The notes beneath the pieces are model-generated. The model was not told where the DNA came from and searched no databases. It was given only the letters and a program-made list of their open reading frames with translations. Positions 23,737 through 36,573 of a stretch of DNA of 64,000 nt are shown piece after piece. This DNA is from Hyaloscypha bicolor E. Taxonomy: Eukaryota > Ascomycota > Leotiomycetes > Helotiales > Hyaloscyphaceae. Location: NCBI RefSeq assembly GCF_002865645.1, contig NW_020194518.1, positions 1,115,463-1,179,462 of the forward strand, read 5' to 3'. The position numbers and the translations under genes are program-made. Every line of letters begins with the position of its first letter. The first letter of the stretch is position 1.

Positions 23737-24020
23737 CCCCCCCCCCCCCCCTAAATGTTTGCTAGCGGCCTCCACTGCCCCAGTTTTCCATAAGGTACGA
23801 TTTCTGAGTGGTTCGAGCACCTGGTCAACCTTTTACCACAGGGCAAAAAGTGGTCTGTGTATCAAAGCAAGGGTGCGCGTAGAAGGTTCAAGAAGGCTTT
23901 CTGCCCTGGCAGTGGCTCTCAGCCAGCTTAAAAGGCACTTCCTCACTGGCTAAACACCCTGGATTCCTACTCGTACCTATACCCAAAACATACGCGCTAG
24001 CAAACATTTAGGGGGGGGGG
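23737..24020. mobile_element. MITE with C-run/G-run ends (family D, copy 2)
   Basis: It begins with a run of C followed by CTAAATGTTTGCTAG and ends CTAGCAAACATTTAG plus a G run. The interior matches copy 1 at 5289-5574 in reverse orientation (GGATTCCTACTCGTACC, CTCTCAGCCAGCTTAAAAGG). Confidence 0.8.
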
Positions 24021-24277
24021 AGGGTACGATCATACGAGATAATTCCTTTTACCAAGCCACCGGGACATCCTCCGGTTCCCAACCGACCCGTCTGAAGTCT
24101 GGCATGAGCAAAGCTTACAAGCGAAACGGTTTCATTCGCCCGGTCTTTGTCGCGTCCACGCCAGTTGATGTTTCATCGCGCTTTGGATGACAAGGAAAGA
24201 AGCACACGCGGCCCCGACGGGCACTCTCGTTTCTGCAGGGACGTCGATCAGAATTATGGAGTTTTGTGGAGTGATAT

Positions 24278-24322
24278 AGCTTCTGCTTCTGCTTCTGCTT
24301 CCCCTCCTGCTCCTGCTCCCGT
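24278..24322. repeat. CTTCTG/CTCCTG microsatellite
   Basis: Repeated TTCTGC units pass into CTCCTG units, about 100 bp upstream of the rhodopsin-like gene start. Confidence 0.6.
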
Positions 24323-24418
24323 GCACCTCTCCTCTTGGAAAAGCAATGAAGGTATCACCAGCCATCCACAGACACAATTCTGCATTTCGTATCATGGTTG
24401 CAGGTTAAGTAATGTCGG

Positions 24419-25806
24419 ATGCCAATCGCAACCGACAAAATGGCTTCCACTCTCCTAAGTCAACCTTCAACTCTGCCTCCACCTCCACCTCCTGGTGCCC
24501 TGCCTCCACCTCCACCTCCTGGTGCTCCGCCTCTACCAAATTCGCCTGGCACCTCTACCACACCCATCAATCCTGCCACACTGGTACGCATGTTGTTCAC
24601 TAACGTCAACCACTCCTAACCTTCGCTACAGATGCAGTCGCGCGTACCTGAGTTACTGATTGTCACAATTCTGATGACACTATGTGCTACTGTTTTTGTG
24701 CTCGGTCGATTATACTCAAGACTGGCACTGACTCGAAATTTGGGATATGACGATATATTCTTAGCTGTGTCCTGGGTACGTCCCAGGCCTCCTTTCAAAA
24801 GGACGTGCTAATTCGCGCAAAGGTACTAGACATTGTCCTCACGGTTCTCATTTGTGTCCTCACCAAGCACGGCGTTGGGAAACATGTTATTATCGTTCCG
24901 TTGTCAAGCGCACATTGGATACAGATCTTGGGATTTTCCGTCCGAATGGTCCATGTTGTCGTTCTCACAACTACGAAGCTCTCCATCTGTCTCTTCTACC
25001 GCCGGATTTTCCAAGACCGACTGAACAATATTCTCTCGAGCTCGCTCATGGCTTTCATGGTCGTCTTTACGGTCGCGTTATTTATCGAAGGCTTCTTTGC
25101 CTGTGAATATGGGGGTGCGTTTTGGGCCCCCACAGGATGCGGACTGGCTTCCTTCGCGGAATATTCTGCTTTCTTCATCTATGGATCGGCGGCATTGAGC
25201 GTTAGTGCAGATTTATTCCTCATGGCTTTCGCTCTCTGGAGAATCATCCCGCTCAGCATAGCCAGAGCACAGAAGATCTCATTATACATAATCATCTCAC
25301 TAGGTTGGGTGGCCATCACAGGGTCTTTGGTCCGGGCAATTCGTACTGGCGAGACGTCCCAGAGCCTTGATCCGACGTGTGAGATCCCCCGTCTGCCTCC
25401 TCCCGCACTTGCTGACTAGAATGATGCAGGGGCCGCATTTGAAATAGATATCTGGGCGTCAATCGAAGTCAATATAGGGTTGATTTGCGCTTCTGCACCG
25501 GCCCTTAAACCATTGATCCGAAAAATCTTTCCCAAATTCCTCGCATCCACTGTCGAACCCATCTCCGGCGGAAACAATATGGCTCCTATAGCCACAAATG
25601 GCTCTTCCCAAGTGACTCAACATTGTGGCCGAGTTGGTGCTTTAGAGTTTCGCAGTTTTTCTACCTCTGGTGTAACACACACACAACAATCATCCACGAC
25701 CAGCTCTAGGGCCGTCATTGATAGAGAGAAGATGAACAGGGAGATTGGTATAACGGATCTTGAGAATGATGAGGAGGCATTAGATTACAACACTCATCTA
25801 TCATAA
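24419..25806 (+). CDS. Pth11/fungal rhodopsin-like seven-helix membrane protein with polyproline N-terminus
   Basis: Four exons, 24419-24583, 24632-24775, 24823-25378 and 25430-25806, give 413 aa. The N-terminal 60 residues are unusual: two PPPPPPGA blocks followed by PPLP. About seven hydrophobic helices then follow, with the family motifs RLYSRLALTRNLGYDD, KLSICLFYRRIF, CGLASFAEYSAFF and the loop before FEIDIWASIEVNIGLICASAPALKPL, typical of the fungal rhodopsin domain. The tail is Ser/Thr-rich and cytosolic by expectation. Pth11-like proteins are proposed surface receptors in filamentous fungi; no ligand can be inferred. A second start Met lies 7 residues in. All junctions hold frame. Confidence 0.88.
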
Positions 25807-27722
25807 GCGATCTCCTTCTCGTTCATGGGCCAGTGTCAGTGGGCACATTCAGTTCATGAATAGCCGAAGGCTACGACAGCTGCAACATTCAAGGGAAGAG
25901 ACGGAGTTGAAAACGGTGGCGCAAATTCAAAAATTCGTTGGCTTCAGTTGACGATGCACGCATCAATAACGCGTTTCGACATCACACCAAAACGGGCAGA
26001 CTTCGGTACGGAAAAATCCACAACGCCAAATTTCCTCCAGCCACACGGGGTTATGACCCAAAGATGTGGTCTAGACATTCTTGGGGTTGGCTCTGGGAGT
26101 ACCCAAACATCTATTGAGCCTGGATTGTGGGGGTTATCAAAATCCGCATGTTGTGCCCGAAGCTGCACGATTATCCTAACAACATGGCATGAGGGGAAAG
26201 TTTCGTCGAGTATGTGACTTGCCACTTTGAGCCTATAGGTTGGAAACGGCCTTTTTTTTTTTAGACGATTTGGAGTGGGCACAATTCTCAATGGCCGCGT
26301 TAAGTGGCCACCACACAAGATGTTGTAATCATATGGGTCCTGAGTAACGTTTGGAGGCAACTCAAGCTGTTGACCTAAGGCGTATCCTTATGGTGGGGCT
26401 GCCCCCTCTGGAATTTCATGGAAAAGCTTGAACAGTGGGACTGGACTAAAGTTCGTTTGGTACCACCCCTTGCAAAGTTGCAAAGTTGAGAGAGACGGTG
26501 GCGCATTTGAGGGGATGTTTTGTGCCGATTTTGTTGAGGGAAATGGCTGCTGAAGTTCGGAGAGCTGAGTTGGTGGGAAGCATGTGATGTGTTACATGAG
26601 ACGGACGTTTGGTCTAATTTGACTACGAATGGGAGGGTTTGTTGCTTCCGCAGAAGGTGCGTACAATGAAATAATAGAATTCTAAAGGCATGACCGTCCT
26701 TTGGGCAAGGATGCCGAGCACCAAGTCTCACAACTCATTGATCTCATACATGTTCAAAAACATCTACCTTAAATTGAAATGCACCGTAACCATTCAATGT
26801 CCATCTTCCTCCATTCTCCACTAACCCCCACACCGTCTACCTGCCATACCTCTTCAACTTGTTAAACGTGCCACCGCAACCACCCCCTTTTTTCTTTCCT
26901 TTTTTTCCCCTTTTAACGTGATTTATTAGTTTTCAACTATATAGCACGGCTTATATAGACCAGACGGCCCATATAAAGCAGCAGGTCAGCTTTTTAAGAG
27001 GAGAAACTAGCAAAACTCCCCCCCACTTCCATATCATATTCCATTATAACCCATAGTCTTCCCTAGACAGGTATCCGGCTCCTTGCCTCAGAAAGAAACA
27101 AACAAATACCCCAGGTCCCTCTATCTCGTACGTATATCTTCGCGCAAAAGGCTTTCTAGACAGACAGTAGTCGCCTCAGGTCCTCCTATCCCAGGCCCCC
27201 TCTTGCGTATAAATAGTTGTATATCCAGACATTAACTAGTATTCCCGGTAGTCTGTTCACGGCTCCCTTTCTTATCTAACCAAAATCCTCCCTGTCCTTC
27301 TCGTAGACCATAACCATAACCCGCCTTTTTCCCCTTTATATTTTCGCTCGGCCCTTTCCTCCAGTCGTGGGTATGTATTTGAACGAGTTACGATATACAA
27401 GAGGAGGTCGAAAGTAGAGGGTTGTATCGTGAAATTTTTTTCTCGGATCTCGATCGTGGGTATCGCTCGCAGGTGATCGCGACGGCGTCGTCGGGGTCTC
27501 GACGTCGAAGGTCGTGATTCAGTCTTAGCCCAAGAGCATGAAAGCCCTTGGTTTCCAGCCTGCACTGCGTGGAAGTGCTGAATCGTCGCAGGCCGCAACC
27601 ACCCCTTTCTCGCGCAAAAATTCGGCAACATCTTCCCTATCGTTCCCGGCGGAAGATATGCAGCTCCTTTTGCTACCAAACCCCCTTCCTTTATTCCTCC
27701 TCCTTTTCCCCTCGGTCTAATC
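25807..27722. other. 1.9-kb gene-poor stretch left of the transposon nest
   Basis: Only short shadow frames are present. From about 26800 to 27260 the plus strand is pyrimidine-rich with TATA-like ATATAAAGC, resembling a promoter or leader, but no coding region follows before the transposon at 27723. It may be the promoter of a gene lost to insertion. Confidence 0.4.
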
Positions 27723-28310
27723 CAGGCTTGGCAGAAATACCTAATTTCTGGTATCAATAGGTATTAATGCCAGAATCGTAAAGTATCGATACTATTGATA
27801 AAGTATTGATTCCCGGAACCTAATTCCCCCCTTTAATTGCAATTAACTTTAGAACCACTTCCCTTATAAGAAAACTTTTGGTAGCGTAAATATTCTACTT
27901 AATTTAGGCTTTCTATTTAGCTACTTATCTTATAGTTTAGACTAAAACTCGTCTCAATGCGGCTATTTTAAGCAAAAAATAGCTTTTGAGATTTTCGTGA
28001 GGCTCGCTTATAATAAGCATTCTAATAAGAGATATGAATATGATACTAAATTCACCGAATACAAGGGCTATTTTAAAATTTAGATAATATTAACTTTTAT
28101 TAATAATATTAAGTAATTCCTTTAATAGAAAAACTAGAAAATGAAGAAATTATATATAAATATATTATTATATATTAAATAATAAATGGAAGAGATAATT
28201 TTAGGCTAAGTATTAATTCGGTATTAATATATACTGATTCTTGTAATACCTAACTAATACCATCTAGTATTAATACCTTATTAATACCAAAAGTATTTTT
28301 ACCAAGCCTA
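27723..28310. mobile_element. hAT-like non-autonomous element with 8-bp target duplication, RIPed
   Basis: An exact 8-bp direct duplication, GTCTAATC, lies at 27715-27722 and 28311-28318. The element starts CAGGCTTGG and ends CCAAGCCTA, the final A differing from the expected G by a RIP-type change. Inverted similarity continues about 50 bp inward with GGTATTAAT repeats. An 8-bp duplication and a CAG terminus point to the hAT superfamily. It marks the abrupt left edge of the AT-rich block. Confidence 0.8.
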
Positions 28311-28479
28311 GTCTAATCCCAAGACCTTCTAATCAAGTACGAAAATTACGGTATAAAGTATTGGGAATACAGGGCATTATTTTATAAAGGCTACTAAATG
28401 CCTTATAAGGTCTTACTTTAATCTTCCTATAGCTAGTCCTAGCCCCCTATAAGCCCTATAAGAGTCCCCTGAAATGTGG

Positions 28480-29935
28480 CTTACCTTACTAAACCTCTAA
28501 TTTCAATTATTTTTTAATTAGTTTAATTCTATCTATCTAATATATAATTACTTTCTCTTAGCCCTTATTCCTATTTTCTTTATACTTATTTCCCTCTTCT
28601 AAATATATTATCTTCTTTATATAATTAGGAATTACTATAATTTACTCTTAAATCTTACTCTAGGGAAGGTCTTCTTAGTACTTCTTTTACTTTACTCTCA
28701 GCTTCTTTCTATTACTAGTAAGTTCCTGCTTAGTAATTTCCTTTTTTATCTAAAACCAGGCTTTTTTAATTATATTAAGATTAGATAAGTTTCCTAGCTA
28801 AAGTAATTTCATAATCTTCTATAGATTATAAATCTTTCCTTAATAATATAATTTATAAGGTCCTATATTATTCTCTTATATAATAATATTAGGATAATTC
28901 TTTTAGTATTTCCTTATAAAGGGCAAGAGCTTCTTAATTAAAATTTTCTTTTAGTATTAATACTAATTAATCTCTCTTCGTTTATTCTTTATAATAAAAG
29001 TACTAGTTTTCTTATTATACTTCTATACTTTTCGTATTTCTCTAGAAGCCCTCTTATAGGCCTTCTTCTAATCCCTAAGCTATTTCCTTTATTTTTTTCC
29101 TACTTTTATTTATTAGCCTTCTTAATTAATAAATTCCTTATATTAAGATTAGCTTTATAATCTTTTTTCTCTTATAAAGTCTTTATTTCCTATATATAAT
29201 AAGGCCCCTTTTTATTATAAAGAAAAATCCCTAAAATATAAACTTAGAAAATCCTTTCTATTTTCTTTATATATAATACTTATTATATACTTCTCTAGGT
29301 AATCTCCAAATATATTTCTTTTCCCTTATTTCTCCTAATTAGATAATAGTCTTATTTATAAAAATCATATCTTTCTAATAATTAAATATTTAATATTTTC
29401 GCTTTAAGTACTAGGCTAATTTCTCTACTTTACTAAGATTATTTAAGCCAGGCTTAACTATTAGTTTATACTAAGAGTAACTTATATAAGTAAGAACCTT
29501 TTATATAGTTCTAGATATAACTTTATAGCCTTCTTTTTTTACTTCTTTTATAATTATAATATAAGAAAAGCCTTTTATAATAGTATTTTAAAGAATAACT
29601 ATTAAAATATACTTAATTACCTCAGAAAAGATTATAAGTTAACTAGATCTTAGTATATTAAATATATAAAAGATCTCTAAAAATATTTTTTTATTTTCTA
29701 TTTATTTATATTTCCTAGCTATAGCTATAAGTTAATAAAGAGCTATTTTAGGTATTTTTATAGCTTCTCTAATTTGTTCTAAAAACTTCTTATTCTCAAG
29801 TATATAAATAGCTTTAATTCTAGTACTAGTAAAGTACTTTTTAGGCTCAAGAATAATAAGTATAAAATTAATTAATATTAATAAAGCAAATAAAAGAACT
29901 AGTATAGCTGAATTATTATCTAAATTATCCAAATC
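28480..29935 (-). pseudogene. RIPed Tc1/mariner-type transposase
   Basis: Read on the minus strand from about 29935, the frame starts with a helix-turn-helix-like segment (IKAIYILENKKFLEQIREA, then IPK). Further on, around 29180-29370, lie remnants of the family's catalytic region: an RKYDFYK-type segment, then GIFLYNKKGPYYI where intact copies have FWGCFSYDKKGP-like text. Stops, mostly at Trp or Gln positions, are dense. The changes are those expected from RIP. This is the coding part of element B. Confidence 0.65.
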
Positions 29936-30096
29936 TAATAGTAAATTATACTATATATTCTCTTTATTTTCGGCTTTAGTATATTTATTATCTAATAAAT
30001 TAGGAGAAAAGAAGAGCTCTAATTAGCTATCTAATAAGTTAGGGAAATTAAATAAACTTCTAAAAGTAACTATAATAATAACTAAAATAAAGCAAA

Positions 30097-30360
30097 AAAT
30101 ATTATAATTATTATAATATATAATACTAGTAAAAATTAGACTAGAGCTAAGAAAGGTATCTAGTATCTAAATAAAACATCTATAGTTACCTAATTATTAT
30201 ACGTAACTCCGAGCTTAAGCTAGTATATAGGCCTATATATAGCTTGTAATTATTTAGATTTAAGGCTCCTTTAAGATTCTCTTCTCTCTTTAGCTTTAAA
30301 TTATTAAAATAGAAATAGTCTAACTATATCTTTTAGGCCCTAGATCTTATACTTATAATA
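30097..30360 (+). repeat. Left LTR, strongly RIPed
   Basis: It matches the right LTR base for base over about 264 bp, apart from many G-to-A and C-to-T differences. For example the right copy GAGCGAGGCATCTG corresponds here to AAATAAAACATCTA. Confidence 0.85.
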
Positions 30361-33300
30361 TAATTTAAAGCTCGCACACTTCTTAATCCTATAGAGGATT
30401 TAAATAATACTCACTCAATTAATTTTTAATAAATATAGATATAATATACTATAGCTACTTCCGTACTAGTTAACTAATATTAGAATAAAAGAAAGCCCTA
30501 GAATAACTAGACAAGAAAGCCCTAAATTAGTTAGGTAAGCGAATAGGCTAGTAATCTTATTACTAAATAAAGACCTATAAGAAAGCAAGTCCCAGAATAA
30601 TTAGGCAAGTCAGAAGAAGCTATAGTACGAGATATTACTAGTATATTACTAGAAGATAGACCAGAGCCTCTTATTAAGTCTCCTAAAAAGTCCGAATATC
30701 CCATTAATACTTATAGTAAGAGAAATACTCTTTTTTAGAGAACCAAGAAAAAAAGAGACCTGTCCTATTAAAGGCAAACTTCTAAGAATTGCTCTAAAGC
30801 CCAGAGGCTTTATATAAGGAAATTATTGAGCTAATTCTAAAAATATATAATATTCTTACTTATAGCGAGAATTATTATAATTAGCTAAGAGAAACCAAGC
30901 AAGTCCTATAAAAGAATAAAGCTATTATTAAGAAGCTTATTATATAGCCCGCAGAAATAACTAGCTCTTTTATTCTAGAAAATAAATATTTAGTTAAACT
31001 CCCTAATTCTCTCATCTTTAAAGATATAACTAAGAATAGTATTACCTTTAATAATTAGTTAGTTTAGATTAAGAATAAGCTCTATAATAACTCTAATATT
31101 TATTAAATAAAAAACCTTAAGATTATTTATATTTCCGGTTATATAAATAGCCATATTCTTATATTAATCTCTTCCTGCCTAAACTAGAATAGTTAATATA
31201 TATACGAGACTATTAAAGAACTATATACTTACCTAAAGAAGCTATATAATAACCTAAATAAGAAATATAATACTTAGTAAGCTTTTAAAAAGCTATTTAT
31301 AAAAAAAAGCTAGATCTTTTAGGAATTCTATATCTTATTTCTAAGGCATATAATAAACAAAAATATTAATCTATAAAACCTTAAGGATAACTTAAATAAC
31401 AAGCTTATCTAGAAGCTCTAAGAGGCCATAGCTATATACTATAATAACCCGGCTATTTATACTATAGAATTTATATAATATTATATTATAAATAATTAGC
31501 AAATCCGAGCTTATTATAAAAAGAAAGACCAGGCATTTAAAAAAGCTAATAAAAGTATAAATAAGCCAAGTTCAGGGAGCACTCCTTATATAAAGCCCGC
31601 TCCTAAGACCCTAGTAATAAATAAGCCTACTATTTCGAAGCCCGGATTCTTAGATCTCAAATACTATAACTATAATAAATTTAGTTATATATCTAGAAAT
31701 TATTTAGAGCCTAAAACTAAATATATAAAGCAAGTCTTAATAGCCAAGCTAGTAATACTTACTATAAGTAAGCTATCCAAGAATATAGAATAGAGAAATA
31801 AGAATTTCTAAAAGAAGTTTTCTCTTTAAAATCATATTATATAAATATAATAAAAATTAATTTAAGCTAACTACTAAAAAATAAAACATTTATACTTCCT
31901 TATATAATTAGTAATAATAAATTAGGTATTAAGACTTCTTTTCTTATTAATACCGAAGTAAATAAATATACTTTTATTAATTCCAAGTTTATAAGAATAA
32001 TTAAATAATTTCTAAATATTAAGCCTATTTAATTAATATTATCCTATAATATAAGAGAGTTTAATAGTAAGCAGGCCACGCCTATTACTTACTATATTAA
32101 GCTTATACTCTTAATTAATAGATAAAAGGTCCTAATACCTATACTAGTTATAGGACTAGAAAAGTATAATATAATTTTAGGATAATAATAGTTTATAAAT
32201 ACTAGTATTCTAATTAATTATAAGAATAGAAAGTTAATCTAGCTAGATAATTAGCCTAGAAAGAAAAGTTAGGATAAAGTCCTAATTACTATATATAAGA
32301 ACTTGGAACCTAGAAAAAGTAACTAGTACTAAGAAAATATAAATAGAAAAAATAAAGCTATAGCTATAAATAAGTTCTAAAGACCTTAGCTTATAAAGAG
32401 AAAACCCTCTTATTCTTTTCCTAATCCGGGCTCAGAAAGCCATATATAGTAAAAGAATTAAGCTTAATACTATAGAGAAATATAAGTAGCCTTAGGAAAT
32501 ATAGAAGTTTCTCCTAAGCCAGAAACAGAAATATTAAAACCATACTATCTAAAGAAAAGCTATAAGAGCCAGTCGAGGCCTATAGTTAATATTATAGGTA
32601 TCTTACTAGCTGCTTTCTAGATAAACCTATAAAAAAAAGAACTTTTTCTTTATAATATTATTTTTTAAGATTAATAAAAAGCTAGAATTATAATAAGAAA
32701 ATAAGTTTATTTCGGGTAAATAATAGCCAAAAGAAACGAAGCTATAGTAATTAGTAAGAGTCTTACTAGAGAAGTTTAAGGAATTTATAAATATTTTCTT
32801 AAAGAAAGTATTAAATATCTTATTCCTATATTAACTATATAACTATAAGATTTAGATTAATAATTCTAAAAGCCCAGAAAGCCTAGGGTATTTCTCGCTT
32901 TATTAATAATTAACTTATAAGCTATAGGAAATAAAGCATTTCCTTAAAAAGAACCTCTAATAAGGCTTTATTAAGCCAAGCTAGTTCCCTTTTATATCCC
33001 TAATTCTCTTTATAAAAAAGGCTAATAAAGCTCTCTAATTCTATATTAATTATTATAAGCTAAATAACTTAATATAGAAAAATTATTTTTTTTTCCCTTA
33101 TTTATAAGACTCTCATATAGCTAGCTCAAGCTAAGATCTATATAAAACTAGATATTTAGTAAATATTCTATTAGATTTAAATAAATCCAGAATTAGAAGA
33201 ACTCACGATATTCTATATGAGATATAAGGCCTATAAGTATAAAGTTCTTTAGGAAGGCCTAACTAATAGCCTTACTATATATTAGAAATATATAAATAAT

Positions 33301-35959
33301 ACTTTCTTTAATTACCTTAATATCTTTTATATAGCTTACTTAAATAATATTCTAATTTATTTAAATAATTCCCTAAAATATAAAAATCATATATAAAAGG
33401 TCCTTTAGTAATTATAAGATACTAGCCTTTAAGTAAATATTAAGAAATTAGAATTCAAGATTATTTATATAAAGTACCTAGGTTTTATTATTTCTACTAG
33501 AGATATTAAAGTAAATCTAGATAAGATAGTAATTATTAAGGACTAGTAATTACTAAAAATAATTAAAGAAATATAAAACTTTCTAGGTTTTTATAACTTT
33601 TATTAGTATTTTATTACGAATTATAGCTATATAATAAAGCTTTTAATAACTCTAATATATAAGAAAGTTTTATTTAAGTAAATAAATTAATATTAAGAAA
33701 GTTTTATAAAACTAAAGCAAGCTATATTTTCGGTACTAATTCTATATTACTATAACCCGAATTTTTTTACTATAATTAAGACGGATATATTAAATAGAGT
33801 TATAGCCGGTATTCTCTTATAATAAGACTCTTAGATAAGACTCTAGTACCTGGTAGCATTTTTTTCTAAGACTATATAATTAGTAAAGCTAAACTATAAT
33901 ATTTATAATAAAGAAATACTTATTATTATTCTTTTCTTAATTAAATAGCAAGCGGAACTAGAAGGCCTATAAAAGGCACTTTTTATAATTTACTCAGATT
34001 ACTAAACTCTTAAGTATTTTATAACTATAAAGAAGCTTTTAGTAAAATAAGCTTACTAGATAAAGTACTTTTCCCGCTACTATTTCAAGCTTATATATTA
34101 GATAAGTAAGTTAAATAAATGAGCAAATACCCTAAATAGGAAATATAAGGATATAATTACCTAAAATAAGATAATAGTAGCTTACTAGACCCAAATTCTC
34201 TTCTTATAATAAAAGATTAATAATAATATTATATAAGATCTCTAGTTAGTTCTAATTAAGGCCTTTATAAACCCAGCTCAGGAAGAAACCTAGTATAATA
34301 ATATCTAGCTAGTAAATAAGCTATTAAGCAAGAATCAAGAATTACTAAAGCTAGAGAAGCTATAGGATAAGGCAAGAAATAAGAAAAAAGATATTTAGAT
34401 ATTATAAAATAGCCTCCTCTTATAATATAGTAAACTATTTATATCTAATAATATAATAATACCCGAGATACTTCTATATACTACCCTTATTTAGGAAATA
34501 TATATATAGTTCCTAATATGATACCTAGAATAAGCCAAGCTTTAATAGCTTCTTTAGGTCTACTATTACTAGCTAGGCCAAGATATAGATATTAATTAGT
34601 ATAAGAATAACTATTATACCTATTAATAATCTCATATTTCTAGAAATAAGAAACCAGGGCTCTTATATTTATTACTAGTTCCTAACTACTTCTAGTAATA
34701 TATATTAGTAGATTTCAAGAAATACTTAGAAAATAAGAATAAGTATAATATAATAGTAATCTTTATTAACTGCCTAGGCAAATACCCTATTATAATTCCT
34801 GTCCAAGATATAATAATAGCTAAAGAGTTAGTATCTCTATTTTTTACCTATATAGTTTACTAAGTTAGTATCCCGGAAACTATAATATCTAATTAAGGCC
34901 CCTAGTTTATATCGGATTTCTGGAACGAGTTCTATAAGTATATTAGTATAAAGCTCAAGTTATTAATTACTAACTATCCCTAAACTAATAGCTAGATAAA
35001 GATTATTAACTAGTATTTTAACTAATAGCTATATCCCTATATGAATTACTACTAGGATAATTAGGACAAATAGGTAGTAATAATTAACTACTAGTAGATA
35101 GCTCTGGTTTATGAAATTATAAGCTAATTCCCGTTTCTTATAAAAAAGGGCTATAAACTATAGATATTATTTAACTAGAAAACTCAAGTATAATTAGATA
35201 TCCTAAAGGAAGAGCTAAATAAGTAAGAAACAAAGGCCCTAGTAATACGGCTTTATAAATTATAGTAAAGAGTATAGGAGAATATAATATAAGTATAAGA
35301 ATATTATACCGCCCAAGCTAATAAGTACTACCGACCGGTAAACTTCGGAGTAGGAGACAAGATATGAATTACTACTAAGTACTAGAAAAACGACCGTCCA
35401 AACCATAAGCTGGCTTACTAAATAGAAGAACCATATAAAATCCTGAAATAAATAAGATATTTCTTTAGGCTTAAGTTTCCGGAATTAATAAGAATATATT
35501 CGGTATTCTATATAGAGAAGCTATATAAGGATCTAGGTAACTTCTTTCCCGGACAAGCGAATCCGGAGCCTCTGTTATTAGAACTATAAGACGGGGAAAC
35601 GGAATACGAAGTTCAAGAGGTACTAGTAGTAAAGCTGCTCCGTAGGAAGCTTAAGTACCGAGTCTAGTAGAAAGGATGGGATCTAGATCCGGAGTAGTAT
35701 CCCGCATCCTTATTAAGTAATAGCGCCCTGGCTTTTCAGAGCTTCCATAACAAGAACCCCGAATAGCCAGGACCGCCCCAGAACCTTCCCTATTAGTTAG
35801 ACTGTACTAAGAATAATATACTGCCGGAACCGCATAATACGGACGGAAATCCTTGCAAGTTACATATAAAAGGCCCTGGCCTTTCATACGTGACTATAAC
35901 TTGAGAATTGGACAGGGACTTTCAAAGCTCGGGAACGAGCTTATTTCGAGGGGGGGGGG

Positions 35960-36223
35960 TAATATTACGGTTATTACGATATACGGTACTAGTAGGGGTT
36001 AGACTAGAGCTGAGAGAGGCATCTGGCATCTGAGCGAGGCATCTGTAGTTACCTGATTATTGCACGTGACTCCGAGCTTAAGCTAGTACGTGGGCCCGTG
36101 TATAGCTCGCAATTATTTAGATCCGAGGCTCCTTTGAGATCCTCTTCTCTCTTTAGCTTTGAATCGTCGAAATAGAGACAGTCTAACCACGCCTTCCAGG
36201 CCCTAGATCTTGTGCTCGTAACA
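35960..36223 (+). repeat. Right LTR, little changed
   Basis: It starts after the G-run at 35951-35959 and ends GCTCGTAACA. It keeps a normal GC content, unlike its left partner. Confidence 0.85.
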
Positions 36224-36430
36224 AAAGATATAAAGTATTTTTCTAATTAATTAGAATTAGAATTTAGAATCAAGTATATATGGAGAGGTATATATTAGGG
36301 CTAATTACTCCCCCTTTACTTGCTACTAATTAGTGGACTCGCCTATATTTATGGGCGTTTGGGGGGCGTTTAGTACCTGTCAAGCTGCATAAGCCCATAT
36401 TGAGCCTTCAGGGCACTTTTAGTAAGCTTA

Positions 36431-36573
36431 TCCCTTCGTCCGGTGAGACATGGTCCGTACTAGCGGCCGCATCATGCGGATAGCCTGATTGGAGGAGACG
36501 GTTGTATTCTTACCTAACAAGGGATAATCGAGTGCGGCCGCTAGTACGGACCATGTCTCACCGGACGAAGGGA
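36431..36573. mobile_element. 143-bp MITE with perfect 41-bp inverted repeats
   Basis: The left arm 36431-36471 (starts TCCCTTCGTCCGGTGAGACA) and the right arm 36533-36573 are exact inverses over 41 bp around a 61-bp loop. TA flanks both ends. It sits inside the right part of element B and shows no RIP changes. Confidence 0.88.

Larger units (their letters stand above)
30097..36223 (+). mobile_element. Ty3/gypsy LTR retrotransposon of chromovirus type, heavily RIPed
   Basis: About 6.13 kb between 264-bp LTRs. A gag relic with a decayed CCHC knuckle lies at about 31660-31730, where every Cys/His reads as Tyr or Ser. Reverse transcriptase is around 32950-33480 (YLGFIISTRDIKVNLDK recognisable near 33475-33525), RNase H about 33650-34130 and integrase about 34470-35150. 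A chromodomain lies at about 35590-35720 (LRRKLKYRV, WKGWDLDPE). The C-terminal chromodomain after integrase defines chromoviruses. A G-run polypurine tract precedes the right LTR. It has dozens of stops and no functional frame. It inserted into element B. Confidence 0.88.

Noticed and set aside
27272..27757. 161-residue minus-strand frame rich in Arg/Gly
   Set aside because: Low-complexity antisense of a pyrimidine-rich region, ending inside a hAT-like element.
29732..29932. 66-residue minus-strand frame as an independent small gene
   Set aside because: It is the helix-turn-helix start of the RIPed transposase relic, with stops immediately downstream.
28340..36223. Possible AT-rich mitochondrial or centromeric insert
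   Set aside because: The block is bounded by TIRs and LTRs and contains RIPed transposase, gag-pol and chromodomain remnants.
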